Assembly (NCBI GenBank): GCA_016987375.1
Contig: PJRA01000493.1
Span: forward strand, 802,803 to 846,095
Direction of reading: 5' to 3'
Origin: Brachionus koreanus
Lineage: Eukaryota; Rotifera; Eurotatoria; Ploima; Brachionidae
DNA length: 43,293 nt
Position numbers and translations under genes: made by a program. Below, one piece after another: positions 33,060 to 43,293 of the stretch. Numbering within the stretch: position 1 is the stretch's first letter; the number at the start of each line of letters is the position of its first letter. Under the pieces are notes generated by a model that saw nothing but the letters and a program-made list of their open reading frames with translations, had not been told where the DNA came from and ran no database searches.

Positions 33060-33308
33060 GGGAGTTTTAACTGCATAACTTTAAAGTGCTGTAACAGTCG
33101 CTTCTCTTTGTTTTGCCATCTAACCATCAAGTTTTGCTTTTCAACAATTTAGATTCTTTGCATTTACTGCATCTTCCAGGAGTTTAAACCATCAATTCAA
33201 ATATCTATTTATAAAAAAGTTCTATCTCGAAAGAAAATTCTCTTTAAGCACAAGTGTTAGACAATAGCTATTTCTCAATAGATATCTTTGGCTACCAGTT
33301 TTTGTGTT
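33060..33308 (-). mobile_element. Second LINE remnant, C-terminal end of ORF2
   Basis: The minus strand reads YLLRNSYCLTLVLKENSLSR, NFFINRYLN, WFKLLEDAVNAKNLNC and KAKLDG, interrupted by stops. It parallels the LINE C-terminal pattern (FFSNRVVNxWNxLPxxVVNAKSLNSFKxxLD). It is more decayed than the copy at 28.6-29.0 kb and is a different sequence. Dead copy, clade not assigned. Confidence 0.65.
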
Positions 33309-33418
33309 AAGACTGTAATTTATTAAATCATTAAATTCAATTTGTATTAAATAAAATATAGTAAAAATCAAAACTGTTTAATTTTTATTTTGAAAGATAA
33401 AATGCATTTTTGAATTTG

Positions 33419-33431
33419 CCTAAATATTTTT
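33419..33431. repeat. Left target-site duplication of the SINE
   Basis: CCTAAATATTTTT is repeated exactly at 33708-33720 on the far side of the element. A 13-bp direct repeat at both ends of a tRNA-headed element is the footprint of LINE-mediated retroposition. Confidence 0.85.
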
Positions 33432-33709
33432 TTTACCCTATTCTATCCTAGTGAATAATGGGGAGGATCTCATCTCCTTTTCAAGTACCTTTTTGAGCAA
33501 CAGCTCCGATCTGACAGAGGCTAACTAGTGCATCGAGTTGATCATCTACCCAGTCGAAACCGGTCCACCATTTTTGATGAAAGGTGTTTGAACATGCGCC
33601 CCGTATTGCACAGATATTTTGAATATTTATTCACCCTCAGTGGGTTTTGAACCCTCGATCCTCTGCTTGCATGACTAACACACAAACCACTCGGCTATAC
33701 GCGCTTACC
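33432..33709 (-). mobile_element. Full-length tRNA-derived SINE
   Basis: Read on the minus strand, the element begins with a tRNA-like head. It has an A box TAGCCGAGTGG (33687-33697) and a B box GGTTCAAAACC (33643-33653), the internal RNA polymerase III promoter. A body unrelated to tRNA follows (containing CAATACGGGGCGCATG). The 3' module ends GGATAGAATAGGG with a short A-rich tail. Exact 13-bp target duplications flank it. The head resembles Ser/Leu-type tRNAs by its GCCGAGTGG, though the parent is not certain. SINEs are mobilised by partner LINEs; two LINE remnants lie nearby, but a shared 3' end was not shown. Related truncated copies occur at 13071, 14878 and 37221. Confidence 0.9.
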
Positions 33710-33720
33710 TAAATATTTTT
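33708..33720. repeat. Right target-site duplication of the SINE
   Basis: Exact copy of the 13-bp sequence at 33419-33431. The two bases at its left edge could belong either to the element end or to the duplication. Confidence 0.85.
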
Positions 33721-34470
33721 AAGCATGAGCTTTTTCTTTTCTCCTTTTTAGAGAGATTTTGTTTAAAAAAATAAAAAAAATGTATCTAAATTTCGTTTAT
33801 TTATTTCAAAAGAAAAATTGCCAAATTTTCAAAGATAAATACAATAAATAAAAATAATAACAATTAAGAAAAAAAGTAGTTTTTTTTTTTTTTAATGAAT
33901 GAAATTTTTTAATTTTTTTTTTAATATACTTTTATATGAATGTATGTCTGAGAGTGTGTCCTTTTTAAAAATAAGAAAAGTTTTCACTTGAATGAAATAC
34001 GAAAATAAACTTTAAAAATAATTTCTACAACGAAACGCTCAAGACCAGCATCTATTGATTGAAAGAAGCCGATACTTTGATTAATATTTACAATTGACAC
34101 ATTAGTTTTATAAAATCTAGACTGACTTGTCCAATATCCAGTCAGTTGACAATACTTTTAATTCCGAGACCAAATCACTGAATCAAATCAATGCGTTTGC
34201 TGGTCACTAGCGATCACAAACAAAGTAACATAAAATTTATCAATTTATTTTAAAATCAATTGCGTTAATTTATACAAGTTTGAAAAATAATGGACCTCAA
34301 ATGGCCAATAATGGTTATAATGGTGGTTTTCGTTGTTTTAAACAAAGCTTAGTGCTAAAAAAAATAGATAACATTCAAATAGGGATTTTTGATTAAAAAA
34401 AAAGTAATAATGAAGAAATGAAAAAGGAAATTTATAACGAGATTTGAGAAAAAAGTCTAAATGAGGCAAT
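33721..34470. other. 3' flank of akirin
   Basis: The part nearest akirin, about 34000-34470, is less AT-rich and is probably its 3'UTR. The rest is homopolymer-rich. No gene recognised. Confidence 0.45.
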
Positions 34471-35115
34471 TTAGGACACATAGCTGCATTGTGAGGTCTC
34501 AAAACGACGCTGTATTTGCTCATGAGTGAACTTGACAAAAGCGTCGTACTGCTCGTTTAGCTTTTCGGCTAGAATTTTATCGTATTGTTCACGTATAGAC
34601 TGCTCGCGTTCTTTAATCATTTTATCGCATATTAAATTAACCTGGTTCATTGAGAAAAGTGGCACGTCATTGTGCGCAAGCAAGGCTTTAATTTTATTCG
34701 AGCTTTTAGGGTCAGTGCCAGGCGAGGCGGGCTCAATGGACAAATTTGAGTCCGAAGCAGAGGTTTCCACGTTGAGCATGTTTAGACTTGAGACGCCCAT
34801 TTGACGACGACGAATCAGCCGCTTGGCCTCGTGTCTGATGCGTTCCATTAACTCGTTTTTAACTTGGCTCTCGTTGCAGTCGTCCATTGGCGAGCTAAGC
34901 AACGACTGGAACGGACTTTGCTTTTTTTCTTCTGGCTCGATCAGAACTTGTTTGTTTGAGTTGAGCAGACTGGTGGTTGTGGTCAGCATGGTTGAGCTTT
35001 GATTGGTCGATGAGAGTGGCCGGCGACGCTTGGCCGAGTGCGGAAAATCGAACATGGCCGACGTGCGGCGCTTTTGCGACGAGTTCAGTGGCGATATGGT
35101 TGTGCAACAAGCCAT
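34471..35115 (-). CDS. AKIRIN2: Akirin, nuclear transcription co-factor / proteasome import adaptor
   Basis: A single-exon 214-residue protein. The start at 35115 (MACCTTISPL) matches the conserved akirin MAC start; the frame continues 27 bases upstream to another Met that is not family-like, and a TGTATTTAG splice or trans-splice acceptor sits two bases before the chosen ATG. A basic nuclear localisation motif KRRR lies at about 29-32. The central region is low-complexity. The C-terminal helix has MNQVNLICDKMIKERE ... LNEQYDAFVKFTHEQIQRRFE and the final SYVS motif. Akirins act with NF-kB/SWI-SNF in transcription, and vertebrate akirin-2 uses its C-terminal SYVS to bind proteasomes for nuclear import; that motif is intact here. 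Assignment to akirin is firm; 1 versus 2 is not meaningful outside vertebrates. Confidence 0.93.
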   Translation of the reverse strand: MACCTTISPLNSSQKRRTSAMFDFPHSAKRRRPLSSTNQSSTMLTTTTSLLNSNKQVLIEPEEKKQSPFQSLLSSPMDDCNESQVKNELMERIRHEAKRLIRRRQMGVSSLNMLNVETSASDSNLSIEPASPGTDPKSSNKIKALLAHNDVPLFSMNQVNLICDKMIKEREQSIREQYDKILAEKLNEQYDAFVKFTHEQIQRRFETSQCSYVS

Positions 35116-36672
35116 TTCTAAATACAGATTAGTTCTATGCAAAAAAAAATTGAGAATCAGTTTGTTCGGCTTAGAAATGGTTATTCCAGATGGTGCTTTT
35201 TAGCATAAAAACAAATTTAAATTCATATGATTTAAGTATATTTTGAAATTTTATTTAAAAAGCTAGAAATGAAAGAAATACAGAGAATATTTCGTATAAA
35301 TAGCTAAGGACGTGAGATATGGAGAGACGAAACAGTGAGAGAGAGAACGAGTGTGAACCGAAAAATTATGATTAAAAAAAATTTATTATTTAACGAGAAA
35401 ATAAAATAGAGCCGTGGACTGGGACTAGGGACTGGTCCTAGTAATCTTATTGTGTGTGTATACAATTTTATCCAATTTTTATGCAAAGAATAATTTTTAT
35501 TTTATTTTAGTTTTTTCAATGAACTAATACGTACTATTTTTATACTGAGAAATTAAACTTTATGTACATATTAGCATTAGTTTGGTTAATTTTAATAATT
35601 TTTTTCTTCAATTTAGGTTAATTAAATGAAAAAATTCGAATTTATTTTAATAAATTAGCATTATGTAGTTGTTGTTTTTTTTCAGATTATTGGCCATATC
35701 AAAATCAAAAATTAATTTGTCTTACGACCAAGACAAACTTAGTGTCAATACTTAAAATTTCTAGTTTACGAAAAAAATTAAAAAATTATTCTTGTTTTCT
35801 TAGCCTTAGAGTTTATTTTAAATAAAAATCAAAATATTTTTTGACATCTTAGTTAAAGTTTTTTCACACAATTAATATTATAAATTCTAGCATGATTAGC
35901 GCAGAACATTAAAAAAACATTAACAAATATAGTATATATATATTTTTTTTTTTTTTTTTACATACTTCAATTTGTCCATGGGACTTAAACTTTAAATAAA
36001 TAAATAAATAGTATGATGGTGAATAAGTTTAGAAAAGTCTTTGTTTTATTTATTTGAGTTTAAATTGAAATATAATGGGATAAGAATGCAATTTTGGGAC
36101 TTAAATTCTTTATTCTCTTAGATCAAGGTTAAATAGAATCTTAAATCAAATGAAAATCAATTTATCTGTTATTTTAATTAAACAAAGACAATCCAAATTT
36201 GTTTAATTGAGAAAAAGTCAAGAGTTTCAACTTTGTTCTTTGCTTCAAGTGCAATACTTCAAAAATATGTTTTGATTGGGATCAGTTACTTGAAATAAAT
36301 TGAGCTTCTTGATATAATAAGATAAATAATGAGATGAAATGTAGGAAATTCTTTGAAGACAATAGAATCAATAGAATCAAGAATTGTTGATTTAGAAGAA
36401 TTCTAAATGAATTTAGACGCACTTGATTTTTACAAGATTTTATTTGTTCAGTCAAGTTGATATTAAATACATGACAATTTCATTTCACATAAAGTTGAAA
36501 GATTGAAAGAAAATTAACATATCGACATAAAAAGTAAATATAAAATTCTGCTCAAAAGAAAAAACGCATATCATTAATCTCTAAAACTGTTAAACTTAAT
36601 AAATTGATTTTTTTTTATTTTTATTAACATTTAATTTTATATCATTATTTTTCAACTTTAAAATTTATTTTA
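35116..36672. other. Region upstream of akirin
   Basis: The first few hundred bases are the akirin promoter and probably a 5' non-coding exon or intron, with a GA-rich stretch near 35330-35350. Beyond 35.5 kb it is AT-rich with poly-T and AAATA repeats (about 35995-36010). No gene recognised. Confidence 0.45.
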
Positions 36673-36713
36673 ATCTTTTTTATGAACTTATTCATAAAGT
36701 TCATAAAAAAGAT
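36673..36713. repeat. Perfect 16-bp hairpin, 9-nt loop
   Basis: ATCTTTTTTATGAACT at 36673-36688 is exactly complementary to 36698-36713 around the loop TATTCATAA. It lies in non-coding DNA. It may be a tiny foldback element end or a structured RNA; the sequence alone does not decide. Confidence 0.8.
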
Positions 36714-36919
36714 CTAAGGACTAAGTTCCATTCCAAACTGCCAGGGTTTATAACCCAAACTATATTTTTAATAATAAAAAATAATAAATTGATTAAAATG
36801 GATTTCTAAAATATTTTAATTTGATAGCTGTTTTTTAATTAAATCTATATATCATCGATAAAAAAGTTTTGTTTCAGTATCTGAGGATACTTCTAAAACT
36901 AAACTAAAACTTTTACCCT

Positions 36920-37121
36920 GAAATAATGGCAAAATGAAAATAATTTTAAATTTTTACATTTTCATGATTTTTTGTGCAATATTTAAGAAATTTTTTTTAT
37001 TTTTTATTTGTTTGCTAAATAATTTGAGAGAGTTATTTAAATTTTCTGAAAAATTGCACAAAAAATCTTAAAATATGAAAATTTAAAAATGTAAAATTAT
37101 TTTTATTTTGCCGAAATAATT
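36920..37121. repeat. Imperfect inverted repeat (foldback/MITE-like)
   Basis: Arms 36920-36980 and 37053-37121 share GAAATAAT, ATTTTTACATTTTCAT-like sequence and ATTGCACAAAAAATC in inverted order, with a few indels. The ~70-bp centre is non-coding. Short length and A/T-rich arms suggest a small foldback element; no target duplication was confirmed. Confidence 0.55.
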
Positions 37122-37220
37122 AGAAATTTTTGCAAAAAATTGTGAAAAAAAAGCATTCCTAATGAAATTTGGATTTTAGATAGTTGATCTCCTAGATAAA
37201 ACTAAGACTAACAAGAAAAA

Positions 37221-37277
37221 AAGGCACTTGAAAATGAGATGAGCCCCTACCCATTAACCACGGGGATAGAATAGGGT
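37221..37277 (+). mobile_element. SINE copy 4, 3' tail only
   Basis: GGCACTTGAAAATGAGATGA through GGATAGAATAGGG matches the 3' module of the SINE at 33.4 kb, here on the plus strand. Only the last ~57 bases remain, a severe 5' truncation. Confidence 0.78.
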
Positions 37278-37309
37278 CAATTATTATTATATTATTACAG
37301 GAATAAAGC

Positions 37310-38005
37310 AAAATTAGCTGAAGTATTAGAAAAATGTGTAAGAACCAGATTAAAAAGTTAAAATACCTTTAAAGCACTCAAAAGAGATATTCAATTATAG
37401 GAACCAGAATAGTTTATTAATACAAGTAAGACAAAATACTACAATAAGTAATAAGAAGTTGGTATCTCAGTTTAAAACTAAGATTAAAAAATTTAAGGTA
37501 AGTAGGAAAAAAGCAAAGAGACTATTGTTGACTGTTTCAGATCGGTTTCAAAAATGGTTTAGAAAACGATTGAATGGGGCAATTGAACATTCATGGATGG
37601 TAATTTTTAAGAATGAATCGAACTTTGAGGTGCATAATAGGAAATCAAGATTTTAAGTTATAAGATTTAAATATGAAAAATTCGACCATTCTACCTATAT
37701 GGTGGAGGCTTAGCAGGAATATGGGGATGTATCAGTAGTAAAGACACAAGATGTTATCGTATATATGAGGGGCTAGTCAATCAACATCTCTAGAAGGAAA
37801 CATTCTCAAGTGATCTTTTGGCATATTTCGACAATTTTTTCCTGATTGAGAACTTATGATCTTATATTGATGCTAAATTGATATAAACAAAATCAACCTC
37901 AATCGAACATTTAAAATCGACCCTCCTGAAGGAATGGCTAAGCTTCTCTGATAAATTTATGAAGAAATTAATTGAATCAAAGCCAAAACACATTGGTACT
38001 TGAAA
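37310..38005 (+). pseudogene. Dead Tc1/mariner transposase copy
   Basis: The frame 37459-37656 encodes KVSRKKAKRLLLTVSDRFQK, WFRKRLNGAIEHSW and MVIFKNESNFEVH. These align with the Tc1 pattern (VSRKTVKRRL, RLKWAKEHKNW, VIFSDESKF). The first catalytic Asp of the DD34E triad is Asn here. After a stop and frameshift, about 37698-37790 reads YGGGLAGIWGCISSKDTRCY, matching HGGGSVMVWGCFS of the family. Further downstream only broken frames remain. Terminal inverted repeats were not found. Non-functional relic. Confidence 0.75.
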
Positions 38006-38760
38006 TAGCGCATAAATTGGCCATTTAAAATACTAATAAAAAGCATGCGTCTAAACTTTGGAGCATTTTTTTTTCTTAAAATTGTTTTTGCATTTTTATA
38101 AAATTTTTAATTGCTATTAATCATTTTAATTGCTATTTAAAAATGAAATATTCCTATACGTAAATTTTTAGTTAGTTTATTCACTTATAAAATAAAAAAG
38201 ATAAAATGTTACCAAAGCAATATATTTGAAAAATACCTGCGCAAATGTTTGAATTTTCGAATTTGTTCAAAAATATCAAGTTATTTTAAATTCTTTATTA
38301 TAAAAACTATTTTTCAGTAGAAAATCTAAACATAACCCTTTTGAAAATATAATATTTAACAAAAAGATTTCAAATATTTTTATATTAATAGAAATTATTC
38401 ATATTTTAACAAAATCTAAATTTCATTTTTATTCATTTTATTCGGTAAAATCTTTATGTAAATGAAAATATATTCTAAAGAAAAAAATTTTAAAATAATA
38501 TCTATTCTGCTTAAATGACTTTAAAATAACTTTATTAAAGAAATAAATTTTTTTTAATAAGATTTAGAATATAGTAAACAATTAGAAATGCTATAATAAT
38601 TGGTTTTGCTTGACTCTTTATTTTGAGAATAGCTTTAAAAACTTAACAATGCACTTCAAAAATTTAAATTATACGTTATTGAAAACTTGTTGTGTACTGT
38701 AAGATAAAAAAATTTCCTAACAAATTTAAATTCAAAGAAATATTGAAAAAAAAAACTTAA
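38006..38760. other. AT-rich intergenic region before CCDC134
   Basis: No coding or element signature seen. The end of this interval is the presumed promoter and 5'UTR of the next gene. Confidence 0.5.
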
Positions 38761-39777
38761 ATGAATAATAAATATTTGTTTCTGGTTTCTTTTTTTATCT
38801 GTATGATTCATTTGGTTTACTCGGAAATAGATGGTGAAGACAAAATCCAAGCTCCGGAATTCAAAGAAATGTGTATGCTGTTGGCCTATTGATTTTTTGA
38901 TTTTAAAATGAATTAATTATTAAGATAAAAAAATGCTTCTTGAAAAGCGAAAAGCTCAACACGAGGCTGCAAAAAGAATCGCCGATTTAGGTAACAAGAA
39001 GAAAGAAAACGAAATGCTAAAAGTTGTTATAAATAAGCTATTTGAAACACTTAAAAGCTCGTTGGAAAATTTGGCAAAAAAAAACAAAAATAATGATAAC
39101 AAATTGAGAATCGACAAAGATTCAATTGAAGGTTTTTTTGAAATAAAATCTTTTTTTAATTATTAAAAATTTAAATAAGTTAAAAGATGTGTCATCTGTT
39201 ATTGAAAATTGTGCGTTTGCGTCTGATCTAGCTCTTCGCTTTCCGAAATTCTTTCACAAAGTCTATGACAAAAACAAAAATTGGCAATTCACACTAGAGA
39301 CTGCTATAAGCATTACACTTCAATCTAAACTTGCAGACGAAACAAGCGAAAAAGCAATCTATTTGGTAAAAAAAAATAGAAAAGTAAAAAAATAATAACA
39401 TCTACTTTATAGATGAGCCAAGAATTAGACATAATAAAAAAAGAGCCTAATTATTCTAATCCATTTAGTCCGGAAAAGGTAAATGAATAAATTTAAAACT
39501 TTTTTTTTTTAGTTATTTCTAGATTATTGAATTAAAATAATTTATCAGTTTTAATCTTGTAGTAAAATTAGAAAATAATAAATTAAAGTAAATATTTTCA
39601 ATGAACAATTAAAATCAAAGTGTGATTTCGACTTTTTTTCAATGAAATGTGATTATATTTTAAATTTAAAATTTTGCTTAGATTGTTGAAGAACCACTAC
39701 CGATGAAAGAAACTAAGAAGAAAAAGGAAAAAAAGAAACGAGGACCTGGCCTTTCAGGTGGAAAGCTTGAATTTTAA
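38761..39777 (+). CDS. CCDC134: CCDC134-like secretory-pathway protein
   Basis: Five exons, 38761-38872, 38925-39131, 39187-39365, 39413-39478 and 39682-39777, all in phase, give 219 residues (vertebrate protein 229). Exon 1 encodes a signal peptide (LFLVSFFICMIHLVYS). Across the first junction the family motif EFKEMYKKMLLEKRKAQ is restored (EIYKKMFEVKRREQ in vertebrates). Conserved blocks follow: VIENCAFASDLALRFPKF, then NWQFTLETAISITLQ, MSQELDI and NYSNPFSPEK, ending in a Lys-rich tail GPGLSGGKLEF. Vertebrate CCDC134 is found in the ER lumen, is secreted, and is linked to GRP94 function, bone disease and MAPK signalling. The vertebrate C-terminal QSEL retrieval-like end is replaced by KLEF. 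Introns are 45-55 bp except the last (203 bp). Confidence 0.92.
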
Positions 39778-41179
39778 TATTGAACAAAGTTAAACTAATA
39801 TTCATACGATGCTTTTATTAATTTAAAAAAATATTTAAAAAAACTCTCTATTTTTATTACTACGATTATATAGCAAAAAATTTATTGAAACATAAAAATA
39901 AAATAAATTAATATAATAATTGATTTTGCTAATAATGAATAATTTTTTTTTTGTTGTCTAGTAGTAATATTAACTGAAAATAAATTCTTTATTAATAAAT
40001 CACAGCGAACTTCTATTTAATTACACTGAAAAGACCAATTTTTTTCCTGCTTTTAAATCCTAATATTCTTGGAAAAAATTCTAGTAATTTACTAGGAAAT
40101 AGTTAAAAAAAATATAAAAAATTTTGTTTATATGAAATATCTATTCGAAATATATGAAGATTTAGAAATTTTTAAAACTAGTCAGATGACTTGTTTAGTG
40201 CTTCAAATGTTAACTGCACGTTTATGAATGCAGCTTGTCTTATCTATTAGAGATCTTTTTTTTTTAGTTTCCAATACTCAACACATATAAATCGATAAAT
40301 GTCTAGTTAATTTTTATCAATTCAAAAAAAATTTACGTATGAGACAAAGATATTGTAGGTGTTTGTGATCTCAAATAAAAAATTGAGTTTTATTCAGATT
40401 TTAGACCAAAATTCAGCTAACCCTAACCCTAATCATCTCTATTTTAAAATATAAAATATTTCTTTAAGAATTTTTCTAAGTTTGTTTTAAGAAAATTAAA
40501 TTTATTATCCTTAATTTTCAATTTAGATTTTTAGTGAAATCATCCCGTTTATTTTTATCTTAAGAATTTTCAAAAATAAGACAGCAATCAAGACAATTAA
40601 GATTATTTTATTAATAAAATAAGAAAATAAATTTGGAAAAAAAACCCAATTATAGTAAAAAAATTATTAAAAATTAGAAATTAGTTTTCAATTCTATTAT
40701 TTTTTTGTTATGGTGCGATTTAAGTTCCATTTTATTTGTGATCTAACTTTCTAATCGAAAAATTAAGTTCAACTCTTAAACAATATATTAATTAGTAATT
40801 AAATTAGGGATTTTTTTGTTAATTTTTAAATTGTGAAGCCTTTTATTTGTCTTGTAAAATGTAGTTACATGAATTAATGAACAAAAATTTGCAACTTTCT
40901 AAAATAAATCACATAATGCAAAAAAATTTTTACACAGAAATATGCTTTAAATTTATTTTTAAAATATGAAAACAACATAAAAATTTTCCGATTTGATCCA
41001 CCAATTTAAAAATTTTAATTTTAAAATAAAATCATAAAATAAAATTGTACTTAGATTAATAAAAAGCTGAACAAAAATGTCTAACCAATATCAAATATCA
41101 AATTTACCAACTTTATTGGAAAAAGTAACCTGTTCATTGATATACTTATAAAATTACTTAATAATAAACATCTAACAAG
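39778..41179. other. Intergenic region between CCDC134 and CAND1
   Basis: AT-rich. Two CCCTAA units near 40421-40433 are too few to mean telomeric sequence. No gene recognised. Confidence 0.5.
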
Positions 41180-42566
41180 ATGACATCGGTCGACAAAGAC
41201 TTTCGTTTTATGGCTACCAATGATTTAATGGCAGAACTTCAAAGCGATTCCATAAAACTTGATGATGACAGTGAAAGAAAAGTATGAAATGAAAACATAA
41301 AAAATTGATGAATGACTTTAAAATTTGTTTAGATTGTCAAAACTTTACTAAAACTTCTTGAAGACAAAAATGGTGAAGTGCAAAACTTGGCCGTTAAATG
41401 GTACGAAAAAAAAAATATTCATATTTCTATATAAATCTATAAAAACTTTCTTAAAGCTTAGGTCCTTTGGTTGCCAAAACCAAAGAATTTCAAGTAGAAA
41501 CAATTGTTGAGACATTGTGCTCTAACATGCTTTCCGATAAAGAACAGCTAAAGGATATTTCTTCTATTGGCCTGAAAACTGTCATTAATCAATTGCCGCA
41601 CATATCTTCACAAATAAGTTCTAATGTAGTCAAAAAAATAACCGGCCGTCTACTAAATTCCATTCAAAAAGTAATTTTTTATTAATTATTACAAAAAAAG
41701 TTTTTTTTTTTTATTTTTAATATTTTTTTATTTAAAGAACGACGCTTCAGTTCAACTAGAAATTCTTGATATAATGGCAGACATACTAAACCATTTTGGA
41801 AATAGTCTAGTCAGCTTTCATCCGCAAATTTTATCCTGTCTCAAAGTTCAATTAATAAGTCCTAGACTGGCAGTTAGAAAACGAGTTATTTTGGCTATTG
41901 GATTCCTAGTAGCTAGTTGTAATTCGGTCCTATTTGATGAACTTTTAACTCTTCTTTTAAATGAGCTGAAAAAAAAGCAGTCCAATTCCTTGACAAAAAC
42001 ATACATTCAATGCTTGAGTGCCATAAGTCGCACTGCTGGTCAGAGAATAGGCCAAAATTTAGATTGTATAATTCCGCTGATTGTTTTTTATTGTAACAGC
42101 AAGGATGAAGAAATTGTCGAATATTCATTGCAGGCCTTTGAATCATTTGTTAGAAGATGTCCTAAGGAAATAACCCCGTTTATCAAACAAGTAAAACGAA
42201 AACGCAAAAATATCAATTAATTTTAAAAAATATTTATATTTTTTAGATTTTAGATTTGTGTCTTAAATATATTTCTTATGATCCAAATTATAATTACGAT
42301 GATGAAGAGGAAATGGATGTTGATGAAGGAGACTTTGATCAAGAAGAGTATGTTTTATCCAAAGTTAATGTTCAATTTTTTAATTTAAGAATTTTTTTTG
42401 TTTTTTTTTTGCAGGGATCTTGAAGAATATTCAGACGATGATGATGTAAGTTGGAGGATTCGAAGAGCAGCTGCAAAATGTTTGGACGCCATAATTGGCA
42501 CTAGACGAGAATTACTCTACATGTTTTATAATGAAGTCTCTCCTATACTGATAAGCCGATTTAAAG
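41180..42566 (+). CDS. CAND1: CAND1, N-terminal exons (gene runs past the window)
   Basis: Six exons, 41180-41281, 41333-41400, 41457-41670, 41738-42190, 42247-42347 and 42415-42566, all with GT...AG introns of 51-67 bp and consistent phases, give the first 363 residues. The start [17 protein letters not shown] is nearly identical to vertebrate CAND1. Later landmarks are [71 protein letters not shown], an acidic loop, and [18 protein letters not shown]1 is a HEAT-repeat protein of about 1230 residues that wraps around cullin-RBX1 and exchanges F-box receptor modules of SCF ubiquitin ligases. The window ends in intron 6, so roughly the first 30 percent is present. Confidence 0.96.
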
Positions 42567-43293
42567 GTAAATTTTACTTTTTTCTTTTTTGGATCGGCCT
42601 TATTTTTTCACATTAGAACAAAGCTTTATAATTTTTATCATTCATAGCATTATTCTTCGAAATTTAATTTATTTTATCTAAATTTGTTTGTTTGTAAAGA
42701 AAATTAAAATTTTTTGCAACAGATTTTCTTATTCATTTAATCGTGAAGAATTTGAGATGTGAATTAAAAAAATTAAATTTAAAAAAGAAATTTTTTATAA
42801 ATAATTTATTCTTAGAAACATGTAGAAAATTTATTTTTAAGAGTTTAAAATTTTTTTAAATTTTTTAAATTAACGCATTTAAAACTGTATTTAACAACAC
42901 GATCCTTAACTTAACAGTCTTGAAGGTATTTGTCAAAAAAATATTATATATAAAGACAAATGCTAAGGAATAAAAAAGTTAATAAATGGTTTTGATTTTA
43001 ATATCCAAAAAACTGTTAATTTTAGAATTTAGAAATTAACTTAAAGATAAATAATAAATTTCAAATAACAATAATTCTACATTTAGCAGTTCAATTTCTG
43101 ATTAAAAAGATTTTAAATATATTCATAAATATCAATTAACTGATAAATGCAAATTAGAAAACGCTTGAAAATTTAAAAAAAAAATTAGAATTTTATTTCG
43201 AATTAATTAAAAAAATTATAAGCTGACAGATAAAATTTGATTCAAACTTTCCATGCAATAAAACATGAAAAGTGTGTTGGTTTTGTGAAATTT
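42567..43293 (+). other. CAND1 intron 6, incomplete
   Basis: Begins GTAAAT after phase-1 exon 6. The sequence expected next in the family was not found in the remaining 727 bases, so this intron is much longer than the other five in the gene. AT-rich, nothing else recognised. Confidence 0.75.

Noticed and set aside
33609..33709. Possible functional tRNA gene on the minus strand
   Set aside because: A and B boxes are present but no complete cloverleaf was found. The sequence continues into a repeated body with an A-rich tail and target duplications, so it is a SINE head.
38656..38850. 64-residue minus-strand frame over the start of CCDC134
   Set aside because: Antisense to the signal-peptide exon; no independent support.
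40421..40433. Two CCCTAA telomere-like units
   Set aside because: Only two units in AT-rich DNA; expected by chance and not evidence of a telomere or interstitial telomeric array.
1..43293. CRISPR arrays, prokaryotic operons or phage genes
   Set aside because: No spaced direct repeats, no ribosome-binding-site pattern, and genes are intron-split animal homologues.

Overview
The window is eukaryotic, animal nuclear DNA. It is extremely AT-rich, with intron-split genes whose exons join only at GT...AG sites. Most introns are tiny (about 45-60 bp) and a few are large. The recognisable genes are metazoan: FOXJ1-type forkhead factor, TEX2, two-domain small heat shock protein, DNAJC9, DDIAS/noxin, AIMP1, akirin, CCDC134 and CAND1. 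The base composition, the tiny introns and a secreted PAN + LamG-like protein suggest a spiralian, possibly a monogonont rotifer of the Brachionus type. That placement is inference; a flatworm is an alternative, partly because two-domain small HSPs are known there. A run of N (29926-30397) marks a scaffold gap.

Layout. 1-2.2 kb: a small unrecognised tail-anchored-looking protein. 2.1-8.45 kb: long non-coding DNA in front of the FOXJ1-like gene (about 8.45-10.45 kb, start unresolved). 11.6-15 kb: a mobile-element zone with a 1.2 kb terminal-inverted-repeat element, two 5'-truncated SINE copies and a decayed coding-like stretch. 17.0-21.05 kb: TEX2, two exons around a 1.8 kb intron. 21.24-26.04 kb: a near-perfect inverted repeat with 1.46 kb arms, each carrying a complete small heat shock gene with its own HSE/TATA promoter; the 1.9 kb spacer holds the 5' part of a PAN/LamG gene whose 3' end runs into the right arm. 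26.4-28.4 kb: DNAJC9 and a short DDIAS-like gene, divergent from about 190 bp. 28.6-30.4 kb: a LINE remnant and the assembly gap. 30.75-31.87 kb: AIMP1. 32.4-33.7 kb: a second LINE remnant and a full-length tRNA-derived SINE with a 13-bp target-site duplication. 34.5-35.1 kb: akirin (minus). 36.6-38.0 kb: hairpins, a SINE tail and a dead Tc1/mariner copy. 38.8-39.8 kb: CCDC134. 41.2 kb to the edge: the 5' part of CAND1.

The genes are independent housekeeping or developmental loci, not an operon. The two functional groupings visible are the DNAJC9/DDIAS divergent pair (histone chaperoning and DNA-damage survival, sharing one short promoter region) and the mirrored heat shock pair. The most interesting item is the palindromic heat shock duplication. 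The next are a 4-residue insertion at the start of the recognition helix of the forkhead domain and the complete SINE, which defines a family with at least four copies in this window.
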